NCBI RefSeq assembly: GCF_011065895.1
Contig: NZ_JAALCR010000008.1
Coordinates: 124,001 to 188,000, forward strand
Source: Paludisphaera rhizosphaerae
GTDB taxonomy: Bacteria; Planctomycetota; Planctomycetia; Isosphaerales; Isosphaeraceae
Direction: 5' to 3'
Length of the DNA: 64,000 nucleotides
Every line of letters starts with the position of its first letter. Position 1 is the stretch's first letter. The translations under genes were made by a program, and so were the position numbers. The notes under the pieces are model-generated. The model was not told the DNA's origin and did no database searches. It saw only the letters and a program-made list of their open reading frames with translations. Below are positions 17,490 through 26,384 of this stretch, piece after piece.

Positions 17490-18503
17490 TCACATGCTCC
17501 GGTCGACGGCCTCGGCCACGCGGCGGCACTGGGCCATGAGCTGGGCGAAGGCGGCCGGGGTGATGGTCTGCGCTCCGTCGCTGGCGGCCTTCTTGGGATC
17601 CTCGTGGACCTCGATGATCAGCCCGTCCGCGCCGGCGGCGACCGACGCCTTGGACATCGCCGCGACGAGGCTCGCCTTGCCGGTGCCGTGCGAGGGGTCG
17701 ACGACGACGGGGAGGTGCGACTTCTCGTTGAGGTAGGGGACCGTGGCCAGCGGCAGGGTGAAGCGGGTGTGGTCCTCGAAGGTGCGGACGCCGCGCTCGC
17801 AGAGGATGACGTTGGGGTTGCCGCGGTCGAGGATGTATTCAGCGGCCAGGAGGAACTCCTCGATCGTCGCGCTCATCCCGCGCTTGAGGAGCGTCGGCTT
17901 GCCGGAGTCGCCGACGGCCTGGAGCAACTGGTAGTTCTGCATGTTGCGGGCGCCGATCTGGAGGACGTCGGCGTACTCGGCGAGCATCGGCACGTGCTCG
18001 GGCGCCATGACCTCAGTGACGATCGCCAGACCGGTCTCGGCCCTGGCGGCGGCGAGCATCTTCAGGCCGGCTTCCTTGTGGCCCTGGAAGCTGTAGGGGC
18101 TGGTCCGGGGCTTGAACGCCCCGCCGCGGAGGCCCGTCGCGCCCAGCTCCTTGAGCTTGCGGGCGATCGAGACGATCTGCTCCTCGTTCTCGACCGAGCA
18201 CGGCCCGGCGATGGCCGCGATCTTCTTGCCGCCGATCTCCAGCCCCAGCGCCTTCACGACCGTTCGGTCCTTCTTGACCTCGGCCGACGCCCGCTTGTAC
18301 GGGGCCATGATCGGGAGGACCTTCTCGACGCCCTCGCCGACTTCCAAGGTCTCGACGAGCCCCGGCCGCTCCTGGCCCAGCGCGGCGACGACCGTCTGGT
18401 GCTCGCCCTTGATGACCTGCGGAGTCAGCCCTAGAGAGGAGATTTGCTGCGACATGGTTTCGATCTGCGCCCCGGTCGCGTCAGGTTTCATCACGACGAT
18501 CAC
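17490..18503 (-). CDS. aroF: 3-deoxy-7-phosphoheptulonate (DAHP) synthase, Thermotoga type
   Basis: First enzyme of the shikimate pathway: condenses phosphoenolpyruvate with erythrose 4-phosphate. The 337-residue protein matches the Thermotoga-type class Ibeta layout. A ferredoxin-like/ACT-like N-terminal regulatory domain (residues 1 to about 70, [15 protein letters not shown]) is followed by the TIM barrel with [62 protein letters not shown] and EVHEDPKKA. The metal ligands Cys (AGPCS), His, Glu and Asp are present. In T. maritima the extra domain mediates tyrosine feedback inhibition. The gene follows a long leader with a candidate attenuator (18569-18750), suggesting control by both transcript level and allostery. 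Confidence 0.96.
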   Translation of the reverse strand: MIVVMKPDATGAQIETMSQQISSLGLTPQVIKGEHQTVVAALGQERPGLVETLEVGEGVEKVLPIMAPYKRASAEVKKDRTVVKALGLEIGGKKIAAIAGPCSVENEEQIVSIARKLKELGATGLRGGAFKPRTSPYSFQGHKEAGLKMLAAARAETGLAIVTEVMAPEHVPMLAEYADVLQIGARNMQNYQLLQAVGDSGKPTLLKRGMSATIEEFLLAAEYILDRGNPNVILCERGVRTFEDHTRFTLPLATVPYLNEKSHLPVVVDPSHGTGKASLVAAMSKASVAAGADGLIIEVHEDPKKAASDGAQTITPAAFAQLMAQCRRVAEAVDRSM

Positions 18504-18568
18504 GGTCGACGCCCTTTCTGTGGTAATGGGCCGACGGCCCGAGTTTGAATGGACTTGCTCACGAAACG

Positions 18569-18604
18569 AAAAAAGCCCCGGTCCTGAAGGTCAGGTCCCG
18601 GGGC
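18569..18604 (-). terminator. Attenuator terminator in aroF leader
   Basis: On the minus strand a hairpin GCCCCGG...CCGGGGC with an inner CCTGA/TCAGG stem is followed by six T residues and ends 66 bases before the aroF start. Nothing but a leader peptide lies upstream, so a terminator here is best explained as conditional. The 5' arm (18604-18592) can instead pair with CAGGTCGCCGGGC at 18671-18659 inside the leader reading frame: six pairs, a one-base bulge, then five more. That would form an antiterminator. Confidence 0.8.
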
Positions 18605-18636
18605 CTTGGGTATCTGCTTGTATGGGAGTGGGGTTC

Positions 18637-18750
18637 TTAGGAACAACCTCCGCACACAGCCCGGCGACCTGATGCAGCACTGGTAAAGAACCAGTACCGC
18701 CAGCCCAGATAAGAGCCCGTAAAGTAGGTCGCAAACAGGCCGAACGTCAC
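18637..18750 (-). CDS. Aromatic-rich leader peptide of aroF
   Basis: A short frame of 37 residues ending at TAA 18637-18639, 133 bases before aroF. Ten of its first 22 residues are aromatic (Phe, Tyr or Trp), culminating in WRYWFF. The codons TAC TGG TTC TTT sit in a small hairpin (ACTGG/CCAGT, about 18698-18676) just before the candidate antiterminator strand. This is what a ribosome-stalling leader for Phe/Tyr/Trp supply looks like. The GTG at 18748-18750 is a tentative start with only a weak upstream site. The frame stays open to GTG 18961-18963, so a longer leader of 108 codons is possible. Confidence 0.6.
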   Translation of the reverse strand: MTFGLFATYFTGSYLGWRYWFFTSAASGRRAVCGGCS

Positions 18751-18825
18751 GCGAGGGAACCCCAAATGTCTCGACTCGAACTCTGATCTTCGATCGTCGT
18801 ATCGAACCGTCTGAAGAAGGCGAAT

Positions 18826-18970
18826 CCGACCGGACCCGGGTGTGGACCGGGTCCGGTCGAACCTAGCCTTTGGTAGGCTTCGGAATATGCGGCTTGCCCG
18901 ACGGCAAACCCGTCGGCTGCCGTTAGGCGAGCCGCCTCTGGTTGTCACTACACACGCGATCACCTCCTTT
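18826..18970 (-). promoter_or_regulatory. Upstream part of aroF leader: strong SD, mini-ORF and hairpins
   Basis: At 18958-18970 the minus strand reads AAAGGAGGTGATC, a full match to the anti-Shine-Dalgarno end of 16S rRNA. Seven bases after its GGAGG core, GTG 18953-18955 opens a 10-codon frame ending at TAA 18923-18925. A GTG inside the site itself (18961-18963) opens the long frame that continues into the aromatic peptide. Downstream lie a CCGACGG/CCGTCGG hairpin and a perfect 12-bp GACCGGACCCGG/CCGGGTCCGGTC hairpin (about 18826-18860). The layout suggests a structured, translated leader; which start is used is unknown. Confidence 0.45.
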
Positions 18971-19179
18971 TCGTTCTAGCCTCCCCGGGCCCGCGGGAGT
19001 CCAGCCTCGTCGCGGGAGCGGGCTCTAGTCCGTCGCGCCACGGTAGCGCGATCCGAGAGTCGAGGGGCGCGTGTCGCCGATCTCGACACGGTCACTCTAT
19101 CCAGGACGACCCACAGGATCAACAGGCTGGATCGGAAACCGCACCCATCAACGGACGCGGCGGTGGGCGATTCATCGTC

Positions 19180-19455
19180 TCATTCTTCGCGGTAGCGCCC
19201 AGCCAGCCGGGCCCAGACTTCTTCGAGCGTCGAGAAGGCGTCGGGGTTCGCCTCGGCGTGAGCGAGGCGCTGGTCAAGCAGCGCTTTTCGTTCGTCCGAC
19301 AGTTCCTCGCCGTTCGCCAGCTCGTGATGGAGGTCGGCGAGTTGAGTCTTCAGCTCGTCCAGCGACTCCCCCTGAGTCCAATGATCGGGGAAGTCCTCAA
19401 GGTAGCCGAGGAAGCCATCCCCGTCCTGCCAGTAGACGAACTTCAACGGGGGCAT
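19180..19455 (-). CDS. HicB-like protein with addiction-module-like C-terminus
   Basis: A 91-residue small protein. The N-terminal half (FVYWQDGDGFLGYLEDFPDH followed by TQGESLDELKTQLADLH) matches the HicB-type partial RNase H fold found in type II antitoxins. The C-terminal half (ERKALLDQRLAHAEANPDAF then STLEEVWARL) resembles the unrelated short addiction-module antitoxin family, an odd combination. No HicA-like toxin lies next to it. The stop is 12 codons into a gap before other genes, and a strong AAAGGAG precedes the ATG, 15 bases after the DUF1552 stop, so it may be cotranscribed with that unit. Orphan regulatory HicB proteins are known; antitoxin function is not shown. Confidence 0.72.
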   Translation of the reverse strand: MPPLKFVYWQDGDGFLGYLEDFPDHWTQGESLDELKTQLADLHHELANGEELSDERKALLDQRLAHAEANPDAFSTLEEVWARLAGRYREE

Positions 19456-19470
19456 TGCGACTCCTTTAGC

Positions 19471-20784
19471 TCAGGCCAATTCCAGCCCCCGCATGGTCCC
19501 GGTACTGGTGGCGAAGCGATCGGTTTCGAGGCCCAGGCGCTGGAGCATGGAGACGAACAGGTTGGGGAGGGGATAGTTGCGCTCGCGGTCGAAGGCGAGG
19601 TGTCCGGCGTGCTTGAAGCCGCCGCCGGCGAAGAGGACGGGGAGGTTCGTCGTGACGTGGGTGTTGGCGTTCCCCATGTTGCTGCCGTAGAGGACCATCG
19701 TGCGGTCGAAGAGGGTTTCGTTCCCCTCCTGATGGCCCTTCATGCCGGTGAAGAGTTCGTCCAGCAGCTTCATGTGCCACTGGTCGATCGACTTGAGCTG
19801 GTCGATCTTCGCCTTGGATTTACCGTGGTGCGAGAGGTTGTGGTAGCCGTCGGTGGTGTCGTGGCCGTCGACGTGGATGGCGGGCGAGTTGACGCTGTCG
19901 AGCATCAGGGTGGCGAAGCGGGTGGAGTCGGTCTCGAAAGCGAGCCGGGCGGCATCGTACATGCGCCGGACCTTCTCCATGTACTCGCGAGGATCCGCCG
20001 GATCGACGGGGGGCTTGGCGTCGACCTTGGGCTTGGGACGGTACTCCCACTCCTTGGCGGCGGCCATCCGCTTCTCCAGGTCGCGGACGCCTGTGAGGTA
20101 CTGGTCGAGGCGGTCGCGGTCCGGGGCTCCCAGATTGCGATTGAGAAGGCCGAGCTGCCCCGCGACGGCGTCCATGATGCTCCGGCCGCGGTCGAGCCGG
20201 CGGACCTGATCGCGGATCTCTTCCGGACTGCCCTGGAGGTAGAGCTTCTTGAAGACGTCGGACGCCTTCTCCTCGCAGGGGATCATCGCCCCGTCGCCGG
20301 TCCACGAGAGCGAACGCGCGCCTCGGGAGACGTTCACGCCCAGCGTCAGCGAGGGAAACCGCGTCAGGTGCCCGATGCGCTCGGCGGCGTACTGGTCGAG
20401 GGAGATCGTGTTGCGGAAGCCGGCGTTGCCGGGATGGGGCGCGGCGGTCAGGAAGCAGTTGTCGGCCGGGTGGCCGCCGTCGACGTCCGGGTGCCAGACG
20501 CCGCTGAAGACGGTGAAGTCCTTCTTGTGGGCAGTCAACAACTCGAGGTAGGGGGACGGCTTGTAGTCGCGTCCGGCCTCGGTCGGGAAGAACTCCTCGG
20601 GGAGCACGCCGAGGTTGTTGCAGATCCCCAGGAAGCGCCGCGGCCGCTCCGCCGAGCCCGGCTCACGGGCGAACGCCGGCCTCATCACGTCGAGCATCGG
20701 CAGCGACAGGGCCACGCCCACACCGCGGAGGAACGCGCGACGGGAGACGGGTCGGCGGGTCGAGGCGAAGGCGGAGTTGGACAT
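19471..20784 (-). CDS. DUF1552 protein with TAT signal
   Basis: A 437-residue exported planctomycete protein. A twin-arginine signal ([21 protein letters not shown]) is followed by the DUF1552 body with [37 protein letters not shown], a metal-like histidine segment [16 protein letters not shown] and a C-terminal [16 protein letters not shown]. The sulfatase/DUF1501-like fold suggests a metallohydrolase, but no activity is known. It lies 41 bases after the cytochrome-type DUF1592 protein on the same strand. This is a pairing repeated many times in planctomycete genomes, so the two probably act together in the periplasm. Confidence 0.92.
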   Translation of the reverse strand: MSNSAFASTRRPVSRRAFLRGVGVALSLPMLDVMRPAFAREPGSAERPRRFLGICNNLGVLPEEFFPTEAGRDYKPSPYLELLTAHKKDFTVFSGVWHPDVDGGHPADNCFLTAAPHPGNAGFRNTISLDQYAAERIGHLTRFPSLTLGVNVSRGARSLSWTGDGAMIPCEEKASDVFKKLYLQGSPEEIRDQVRRLDRGRSIMDAVAGQLGLLNRNLGAPDRDRLDQYLTGVRDLEKRMAAAKEWEYRPKPKVDAKPPVDPADPREYMEKVRRMYDAARLAFETDSTRFATLMLDSVNSPAIHVDGHDTTDGYHNLSHHGKSKAKIDQLKSIDQWHMKLLDELFTGMKGHQEGNETLFDRTMVLYGSNMGNANTHVTTNLPVLFAGGGFKHAGHLAFDRERNYPLPNLFVSMLQRLGLETDRFATSTGTMRGLELA

Positions 20785-20825
20785 GGCCGGGCTCGCTTCG
20801 GGTCGGGATGATTCGGGGACGTTAC

Positions 20826-23384
20826 TTACTTATTTCGGAAAAGCTCGCTCTGAACAATGGCCTGGACGACCGAACGGACGCCGAGGTCCGGGCCGGCGGA
20901 GTCGAGGATCCGCTCGGCTTCCTCGCGGTCGCCGAACCGCACCGGCGCTCCGGTGGAGTAGGCGACGAGCTGACCGAGCAGGGCTCGCGCGATCTGCCGC
21001 TCGTCGGCCAGCAGCAGCCGCTTCATCTCGCGGACGTCGTGAAAGGCCCGACCGTCGGGAAGCTTGGCCGAGGCGTCGACAGTCGGCCCAGCGCGGAACT
21101 TGAACGGCTGGCCGTTCTTGCCGAAGCCCTCCATCTTCTCCCCGTTGTCGCCCATTACGCGGTACTTGTCACGGAAACCGCCAAGAACGTCGAAGCTCTC
21201 CAGCGCGAAGCCGGGAGGATCGATCTTGGTGTGGCAGGTCGCGCACGAGGCGACCGCCCGGTGTTTGTCGAGTTGCTCGCGGATCGTGGTCGCGCCGCGG
21301 AGGTCGGGCTCGACGGCCGGCACGCCCGGGGGAGGCGGCGGCAGCGGCTTGCCGACGATCCGCTCCATCACCCAGACGCCCCGCAAGACGGGCGAGGTCG
21401 TCGTCCCGTTGGCCGTAACCTTCAGGATGCTCGCCTGAGTCAGCAGACCGCCGCGGATCGAGTCCGCCGGCAGCGTCGTCTTCTTGAGAGCCCAACCGCC
21501 AGGTTTGGACAGACCGTAATGGTCGGCCAGGCGGTCGTTGAGGAAGGTGAAGTCCGAGGCCACCACCGTCCGCGCGGGGAGGTCGGCCTTGAGCATCTCA
21601 GCGAAGTAGAGCCGCGTCTCCTCCAGGGCGGAATCGGCCAGGAGGTCGTCGAGGTAGTAGTCAGGGTAGAGGTTCTCGTCGGGCGAGGTCGACGAGATCT
21701 TCCGGAGGTCGAGCCAGTAATCCAGGAAGGCGTCCACGAACCGCCGCGACTTCGGGTCGTCGATCAGGCGGGCGACCTGGCCGCGCAGGGCGTCGGGCTC
21801 GTGGAGCTTCTCTTCGTCGGCCAGCTTCCGCAGCTCGTCGTCGGGAGGCGAGTTCCAGAGGAAATACGAGAGACGAGCGGCGAGGGCGTGGTCGTCGAGC
21901 GGGCCGGGGGCCTCCGCAAGACAGATGAACTCCGGCGAGCACAGCACGGCCGAGTATCCCGCCTGCATGGCGTCGGCGAACGATCCACCCGAGGCCAACG
22001 CCTCCTTGATGATCGGCAGAAACCGAACCTCCTCCTCGGAGGTCGTCGGTCGACGATAGGCCTTGCGGACGAACGCCCTCAACAGCCGCTCGGCGTCTTC
22101 CGAAGGATTGTTTGCGACGACCTCGATCGTTCCGCCGGGGCCGGACTTAATCGGCAGGTCGCCGAAGAGAGTCTTGTGACCGGCCGGAGGCCACTGATCG
22201 TTGATCGGCCCCTCGACCTCCATCCAGCGGAAGGCGACTCCGGGGCTGCCTTCGCGGGTGGCCAGCGGGTTGTGCCAGGCGGGGGGCCGCGACCGGAACA
22301 GGCGGGCGGCGTCGAAGACGATCACCTCGTTCTTCTGGAGCCAGACGTCCAGCTCGTCGACGCCTGGCTCGGGGTCAACGTCGAAGCCTCCGAGCGTCCG
22401 GCGTTCGCGGGGAGGCTGCTCGGCCATGATCACCACCGGCTCAGTCGTCCTCCCCTTCGAGGCGACGTTACGGTCAGGAGTCCACCACCTCGGCTCCTTG
22501 CCCGGCCCGGCCCAGAACGAGTAGGCGGAAAACCGCAGCTTGTAGCGGCCGGCGACGGGAGCGCGGAAGCGGTCGAAGCGGGGTTCGATCGGCTCGTAAC
22601 AGCCAGCGACGACGCCGAACGCCTCGTGCTCGCGCTTCTCCGGGTCGGACTCGCCGACGGAGACGGGGACCTTCTCGTCTGTGACCTCGGGCTGGGCCGT
22701 CCAGTCGAGCAGGGGGAACGTGGCTCGTTCGGGGCTGCGGTTGAACGGGCCGAACTTCATCTTGTTGACGAGGTTCCGCTGCTCTCGGGCGTAGTAGCGG
22801 ACGGTCCCGCCCTTCGGAGCCTCGGCGCGGGGGGCGGTGGCCTCTCGCAGGGCGTACTCGGCGGCCCCGAGGTACCGCGACATCTGGATGTGCGAGACAT
22901 CCAGCGCCTCGCCCGACTTGTTGAACCGGTTGGCCGTGCCGTCTTCAGGGAGCCGGTCGCGAAGCTGCAGCCAGGGAGCGTCGAGCAGGTCCCGAACGGT
23001 GTTCTCGTACTCGTAGCGATTCAGCCGCCGCCAGACGGCTCGACCCGAGGTGCGGGCACGGTCGCGGTCGGCCCCGGCGAGGAGGTCGCCGAGCCCCTTC
23101 TGAAGCGCACGACGTGCGGCGGGGTCGGGGGCCTCGACATCCTTGGGCGGCATTTCGCCGTCACGGACGCGATCGTGAATCGCCACCCACTTGCCGAAGA
23201 GCGCCGGGTCTCCGGTATCGAACCGCAAGGCGGAGAGGTCAAGGCCTCCCTTCTTGGTGTTCGCGTCGTGGCAGCCGGCGCAATTCTCTTCGAGGAATGC
23301 ACGCTGAGGGGCGGGCAGGTCCGCACCCTGGGCGGCTCCAACGGCGATCAGGAGGACGAGGACGGTGGAAGTCGAGGTCTTCAT
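20826..23384 (-). CDS. Planctomycete cytochrome-c / DUF1587-1592-1588-1585 protein
   Basis: An 852-residue exported protein of the PSD/PSCyt type. A signal peptide ([20 protein letters not shown]) is followed by an N-terminal haem-c site CAGCH, a central region with the DUF1587 [15 protein letters not shown] motif, DUF1595/1592-like helices ([18 protein letters not shown]) and a second haem-c site CATCH in the DUF1588/1585 part. It is thought to be a periplasmic c-type cytochrome linked to degradation of complex polymers, working with the adjacent DUF1552 protein. The start at 23382-23384 gives a clean signal peptide, although no clear ribosome site precedes it. An earlier ATG at 23454-23456 is the alternative. 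Confidence 0.9.
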   Translation of the reverse strand: MKTSTSTVLVLLIAVGAAQGADLPAPQRAFLEENCAGCHDANTKKGGLDLSALRFDTGDPALFGKWVAIHDRVRDGEMPPKDVEAPDPAARRALQKGLGDLLAGADRDRARTSGRAVWRRLNRYEYENTVRDLLDAPWLQLRDRLPEDGTANRFNKSGEALDVSHIQMSRYLGAAEYALREATAPRAEAPKGGTVRYYAREQRNLVNKMKFGPFNRSPERATFPLLDWTAQPEVTDEKVPVSVGESDPEKREHEAFGVVAGCYEPIEPRFDRFRAPVAGRYKLRFSAYSFWAGPGKEPRWWTPDRNVASKGRTTEPVVIMAEQPPRERRTLGGFDVDPEPGVDELDVWLQKNEVIVFDAARLFRSRPPAWHNPLATREGSPGVAFRWMEVEGPINDQWPPAGHKTLFGDLPIKSGPGGTIEVVANNPSEDAERLLRAFVRKAYRRPTTSEEEVRFLPIIKEALASGGSFADAMQAGYSAVLCSPEFICLAEAPGPLDDHALAARLSYFLWNSPPDDELRKLADEEKLHEPDALRGQVARLIDDPKSRRFVDAFLDYWLDLRKISSTSPDENLYPDYYLDDLLADSALEETRLYFAEMLKADLPARTVVASDFTFLNDRLADHYGLSKPGGWALKKTTLPADSIRGGLLTQASILKVTANGTTTSPVLRGVWVMERIVGKPLPPPPPGVPAVEPDLRGATTIREQLDKHRAVASCATCHTKIDPPGFALESFDVLGGFRDKYRVMGDNGEKMEGFGKNGQPFKFRAGPTVDASAKLPDGRAFHDVREMKRLLLADERQIARALLGQLVAYSTGAPVRFGDREEAERILDSAGPDLGVRSVVQAIVQSELFRNK

Positions 23385-23568
23385 GGCGGGAGGGACCCCG
23401 GGGGGCGGGGCGACTTCGCCGTTACGAGGTCGCAGGCCGACGTTCTCGATGGACAAGGCAGGCGGAGCGATTCATCCGGAGTTTACCCGAAGTTCAACAG
23501 GGGGCAAACCATTTTCCCCATCATCATGCATCGATCCGCCGAATGTCTCGCCGACGCCTCGTCCTGCT

Positions 23569-23979
23569 TCACCCCTTCGTCTTGAAGACCAGGAGATACG
23601 GAACGGCCGAATTGCCCTCGGCGTCCTTGAAGTTGTGGAACTTGGCCGAGTTGAGCCAGATGACGTACGTCTTGCCCGGATCGAGCTTCACCGGCAGGAC
23701 GCAGGTCTTGCGGTCGTCCTTGTATGAGGGCTGGCCGGCCGTGGCGGGGAAGGAGTCTTTGGAGTGCTGGGACCATGACCAGGACTTGTCCATCATGGCC
23801 TTGCTGAAGGTTACCTTGATCTCGGCCGTCGCGGGATCGACGCCGTCGGCCCCGGCCCTGGGGATGGTCTCCACCACCACCGGCGGCGCGGTCGCCAGGG
23901 TGAGTTCCTGGCCTCGGGCGGTCGCAAGCGGGAGGGCGAGTCCGAAGATCATCAAGGGGAGGAACAGGCTGCGTGACAT
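23569..23979 (-). CDS. Exported Ig-like (Big_5/SbsA-type) domain protein
   Basis: A 136-residue exported protein: signal peptide (MSRSLFLPLMIFGLALPLAT) followed by a single Ig-like domain. VVETIPRAGADGVDPATAEIKVTFSKAMMD has the start typical of Big_5/SbsA Ig-like domains (P.nG..V......i.v.Fs..m), and LDPGKTYVIWLNS plus the final PYLLVFKTK match the closing strands. Stand-alone forms are frequent in planctomycetes. The function is unknown; a structural or binding role outside the cytoplasm is inferred. It is not clearly part of an operon. Confidence 0.8.
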   Translation of the reverse strand: MSRSLFLPLMIFGLALPLATARGQELTLATAPPVVVETIPRAGADGVDPATAEIKVTFSKAMMDKSWSWSQHSKDSFPATAGQPSYKDDRKTCVLPVKLDPGKTYVIWLNSAKFHNFKDAEGNSAVPYLLVFKTKG

Positions 23980-24060
23980 GGTGGCATCCTCGTTTCCGAA
24001 AGGAGTCGGCCCTCGTCGCGTCGATCCCGGTTCGCCGACGCAATGGTCCGACGGGAGGAA

Positions 24061-26097
24061 TCAGGAGGTAGGCGGGACTCGATAGGGGCGGCCTTCCTCA
24101 AAGGCCAGACTCATCAATTTGCGGGCCTCTTGGTTGCAGGATGGATCGAGCTCGATCGCCTGGCGGAGGCGCTGGCGGGCCTCGGGAAATCGGCCGTTCT
24201 CGGCCAGCGCAGCCGCCAAGGTGTCGAGGATGTTGGAATCCCGGCCTTCGGTTCCATCGACGGCCCTCATCGCCAGGTCGAGGGCCAATCGACCGTTCCT
24301 GAGGGCGTCGACAGGACAGGTCGACAGGTGCCATGCCAGGAGGTTGAGGATCATCGGCTCGTCGGGAGACCAACGTCGGGCCGTCTGGAGATCCTCGAAC
24401 ATTCGCTCGAAGTCGCCGAGTCGCTTAGAGCATTCGGCGCGAATCACGTAGAATCCCGCCTGGTCGGGCCGCATGTCGATGGCCGTCTCGGCGGCCTCGA
24501 TCGCGTCGGCGAATCGGTCGAGCCTCAGAAAAACCTGGGCCTTGAAGGCCGAGAGATTCGGGTCTTCACCCTGGAGTCGAATCACCTCGTCGATCGCCCC
24601 CAACGCCGCCTCGAAGGAGCCGGCATCGGCGTGGAAATAGGCCAGGTCGCACCAGGCCCTGGGATTGTCGGGCACAATTCGGACGACCGGCTCGAACGCC
24701 TCGGCCGCTTCCGCGGGTCGACCGAGCATGCGCAACGCCTGGCCCTTCTGGACGTAGCCGTTGGCGTCTTCGGGGTCGAGCTCGATCGCGCGCTCGGCGT
24801 CCTCAAGCCCCCGCTCGGCGTCTCCAAGCATGATCCGACAGCAGGCGCGGATCGCGTGGAGGGTCGCGATGGAGTGGGGGCCCAGCACCCGCGCCGCGGG
24901 AGCCACCCCGTCCGATTCCAGGATTTCGATCGAACGAGTGAGGTACTCGACGGCCTGCGTCGGCCGGCCTCCGTCGAAATCCATGAGTGCAAGATGAAAG
25001 GCCGGCAGGATCCAATCGGGAGCGAGCCGAGCCGCCTCCGTGTATTCGACGCGGGCCTCGTCCATCCTGCCGAGCCGAGCCAGGATGGTGGCCCGCGTGT
25101 TACGGGCGTCGGCATGGTCCGCGTCCATGGCGATCGCTTCGTCGGCCTGGGCGAGCGCCTCTTCGGTCCGTCCAAGGCTGTCGAGGCAAACCGCCAGGGC
25201 TCTGAAGAGTTGAGGCTCCCGAACGCCACGACCGACCGCTGCTTCCGCCGTCGCGAGTCCCTCGTCAAGTTTGCCGAGAGCAATCAATGCATCGGTCCTG
25301 AACACCGGCAAGACCGTCATCCCTGGGTCGATGGCTTCAACCAGGTCCAACTCCGCTAGAACCCTCGACGGCAAGCCGAGCCGGAGGTACGAGAACGCCC
25401 TGGACGCGAAGCGTTCCGCGGGTTTCAGCGACAGGAGACCCATCATCATGGGATCGCCGGGGCTGCTTGGACCGTCGCCCAGCTCGATCCCGCGGGCGGC
25501 CAACCACCCGGTCAACCGCCTCCCATCCTTGAGGACGGCGTCATGCTTCCAGACGGGCCAGCGTATCGACCGGCCGTGATGGATCGCGATCGTCGCGATC
25601 AGTTCATCGTCGTCGAAAAACTCCAGGGTCGGCCCGCCCAGGCACATGCAATGGCAGAAGGTTTCCGGGTCCTCGGAGATCTTGAACGCGTCGATCAACC
25701 CGCGAATCGCCGCAGCATCCTCCTCTTCGAACAGGACGTTCGCCCCCAGGCTGTGTTCGCGATAGACGCCGCCATCGAGCGCCCGCACTCGCATCGTCCG
25801 ATGCAGCATGCTTTCGAGCGACGCCTGGGACGGCGCTTCGCCCGTTCTGAGCCCCTGCTGAAACTCGTAACCCATCCGATCCATGATCATCGTCATGTTC
25901 CCCTGGGCCACGACGACGATGGGGGAGTCGGACTCCGGCGGCCCGATGAGATCGTTGCCAGACGGCTTCTCGGCGCCCGATGGACCTTCGGGGGGGGTCG
26001 AGGATCGGGCGTCGGCGCCGCCGCGGTCGCCCACCTTCTCGGGCTCGGGGGTCTGGCTCCGCAAAGCGCCGAAGAGCCGTCGGAGGAAATGGAACAT
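24061..26097 (-). CDS. Large TPR-repeat protein
   Basis: A 678-residue soluble protein. The first 60 residues are low-complexity Pro/Ser/Gly. Residues from about 65 to 230 form an uncharacterised domain (VVVAQGNMTMIMDRMGYEF, then DAFKISEDPETFCHCMCLGG). From about residue 250 to the end there are tandem tetratricopeptide repeats (for example LAVCLDSLGRTEEALAQADE, then AIAMDADHADARNTRATILA). No transmembrane segment or export signal is visible. The partner is unknown. The C-terminal repeats have the usual Ala8/Gly-like TPR consensus and predict a protein-binding superhelix. It is monocistronic as far as can be seen. Confidence 0.85.
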   Translation of the reverse strand: MFHFLRRLFGALRSQTPEPEKVGDRGGADARSSTPPEGPSGAEKPSGNDLIGPPESDSPIVVVAQGNMTMIMDRMGYEFQQGLRTGEAPSQASLESMLHRTMRVRALDGGVYREHSLGANVLFEEEDAAAIRGLIDAFKISEDPETFCHCMCLGGPTLEFFDDDELIATIAIHHGRSIRWPVWKHDAVLKDGRRLTGWLAARGIELGDGPSSPGDPMMMGLLSLKPAERFASRAFSYLRLGLPSRVLAELDLVEAIDPGMTVLPVFRTDALIALGKLDEGLATAEAAVGRGVREPQLFRALAVCLDSLGRTEEALAQADEAIAMDADHADARNTRATILARLGRMDEARVEYTEAARLAPDWILPAFHLALMDFDGGRPTQAVEYLTRSIEILESDGVAPAARVLGPHSIATLHAIRACCRIMLGDAERGLEDAERAIELDPEDANGYVQKGQALRMLGRPAEAAEAFEPVVRIVPDNPRAWCDLAYFHADAGSFEAALGAIDEVIRLQGEDPNLSAFKAQVFLRLDRFADAIEAAETAIDMRPDQAGFYVIRAECSKRLGDFERMFEDLQTARRWSPDEPMILNLLAWHLSTCPVDALRNGRLALDLAMRAVDGTEGRDSNILDTLAAALAENGRFPEARQRLRQAIELDPSCNQEARKLMSLAFEEGRPYRVPPTS

Positions 26098-26294
26098 GGC
26101 ATCCCCGAACGAGGAATTCCCGGCCGACCTCGGCTTGAGACGTTCGCCTCACAAATCTCGACTTCGATCAATCGCGAGCGAGATCGAACCTAACACATCC
26201 ATCGAGGCGTCTCAAAGGGTCCGCGCAATCCGGGACGCCGCCTCGTTGTGGCCCCTGCGTCCAGCCCCTGAGCGATCGCACGATCGAAGGACGT

Positions 26295-26352
26295 CAAAAA
26301 ACAAGAAGCTCCCACCCCGCCGGGGCCGAATCCGGCGAGGGGGAGACTTCCT
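26295..26352 (-). terminator. Rho-independent terminator after alpha/beta hydrolase
   Basis: On the minus strand GAAGTCTCCCCCTCGCCGG pairs with CCGGCGGGGTGGGAGCTTC and is followed by TTGTTTTTT. It lies about 35 bases beyond the stop of the hydrolase gene at 26385. Confidence 0.85.
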
Positions 26353-26384
26353 GAGGATGAATCGGTTGTTTTGTCGGGTCGTAC

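Noticed and set aside
18951-18975. Plus-strand sequence CGATCACCTCCTTTT resembling the 3' end of 16S rRNA
   Set aside because: No rRNA sequence precedes it. It is better explained as a strong ribosome-binding site on the minus strand in the aroF leader.
20808-23585. A 925-codon plus-strand open frame
   Set aside because: Antisense to the cytochrome-c/DUF1592-type protein, which has haem sites and a signal peptide; the opposite frame has no recognisable domain.
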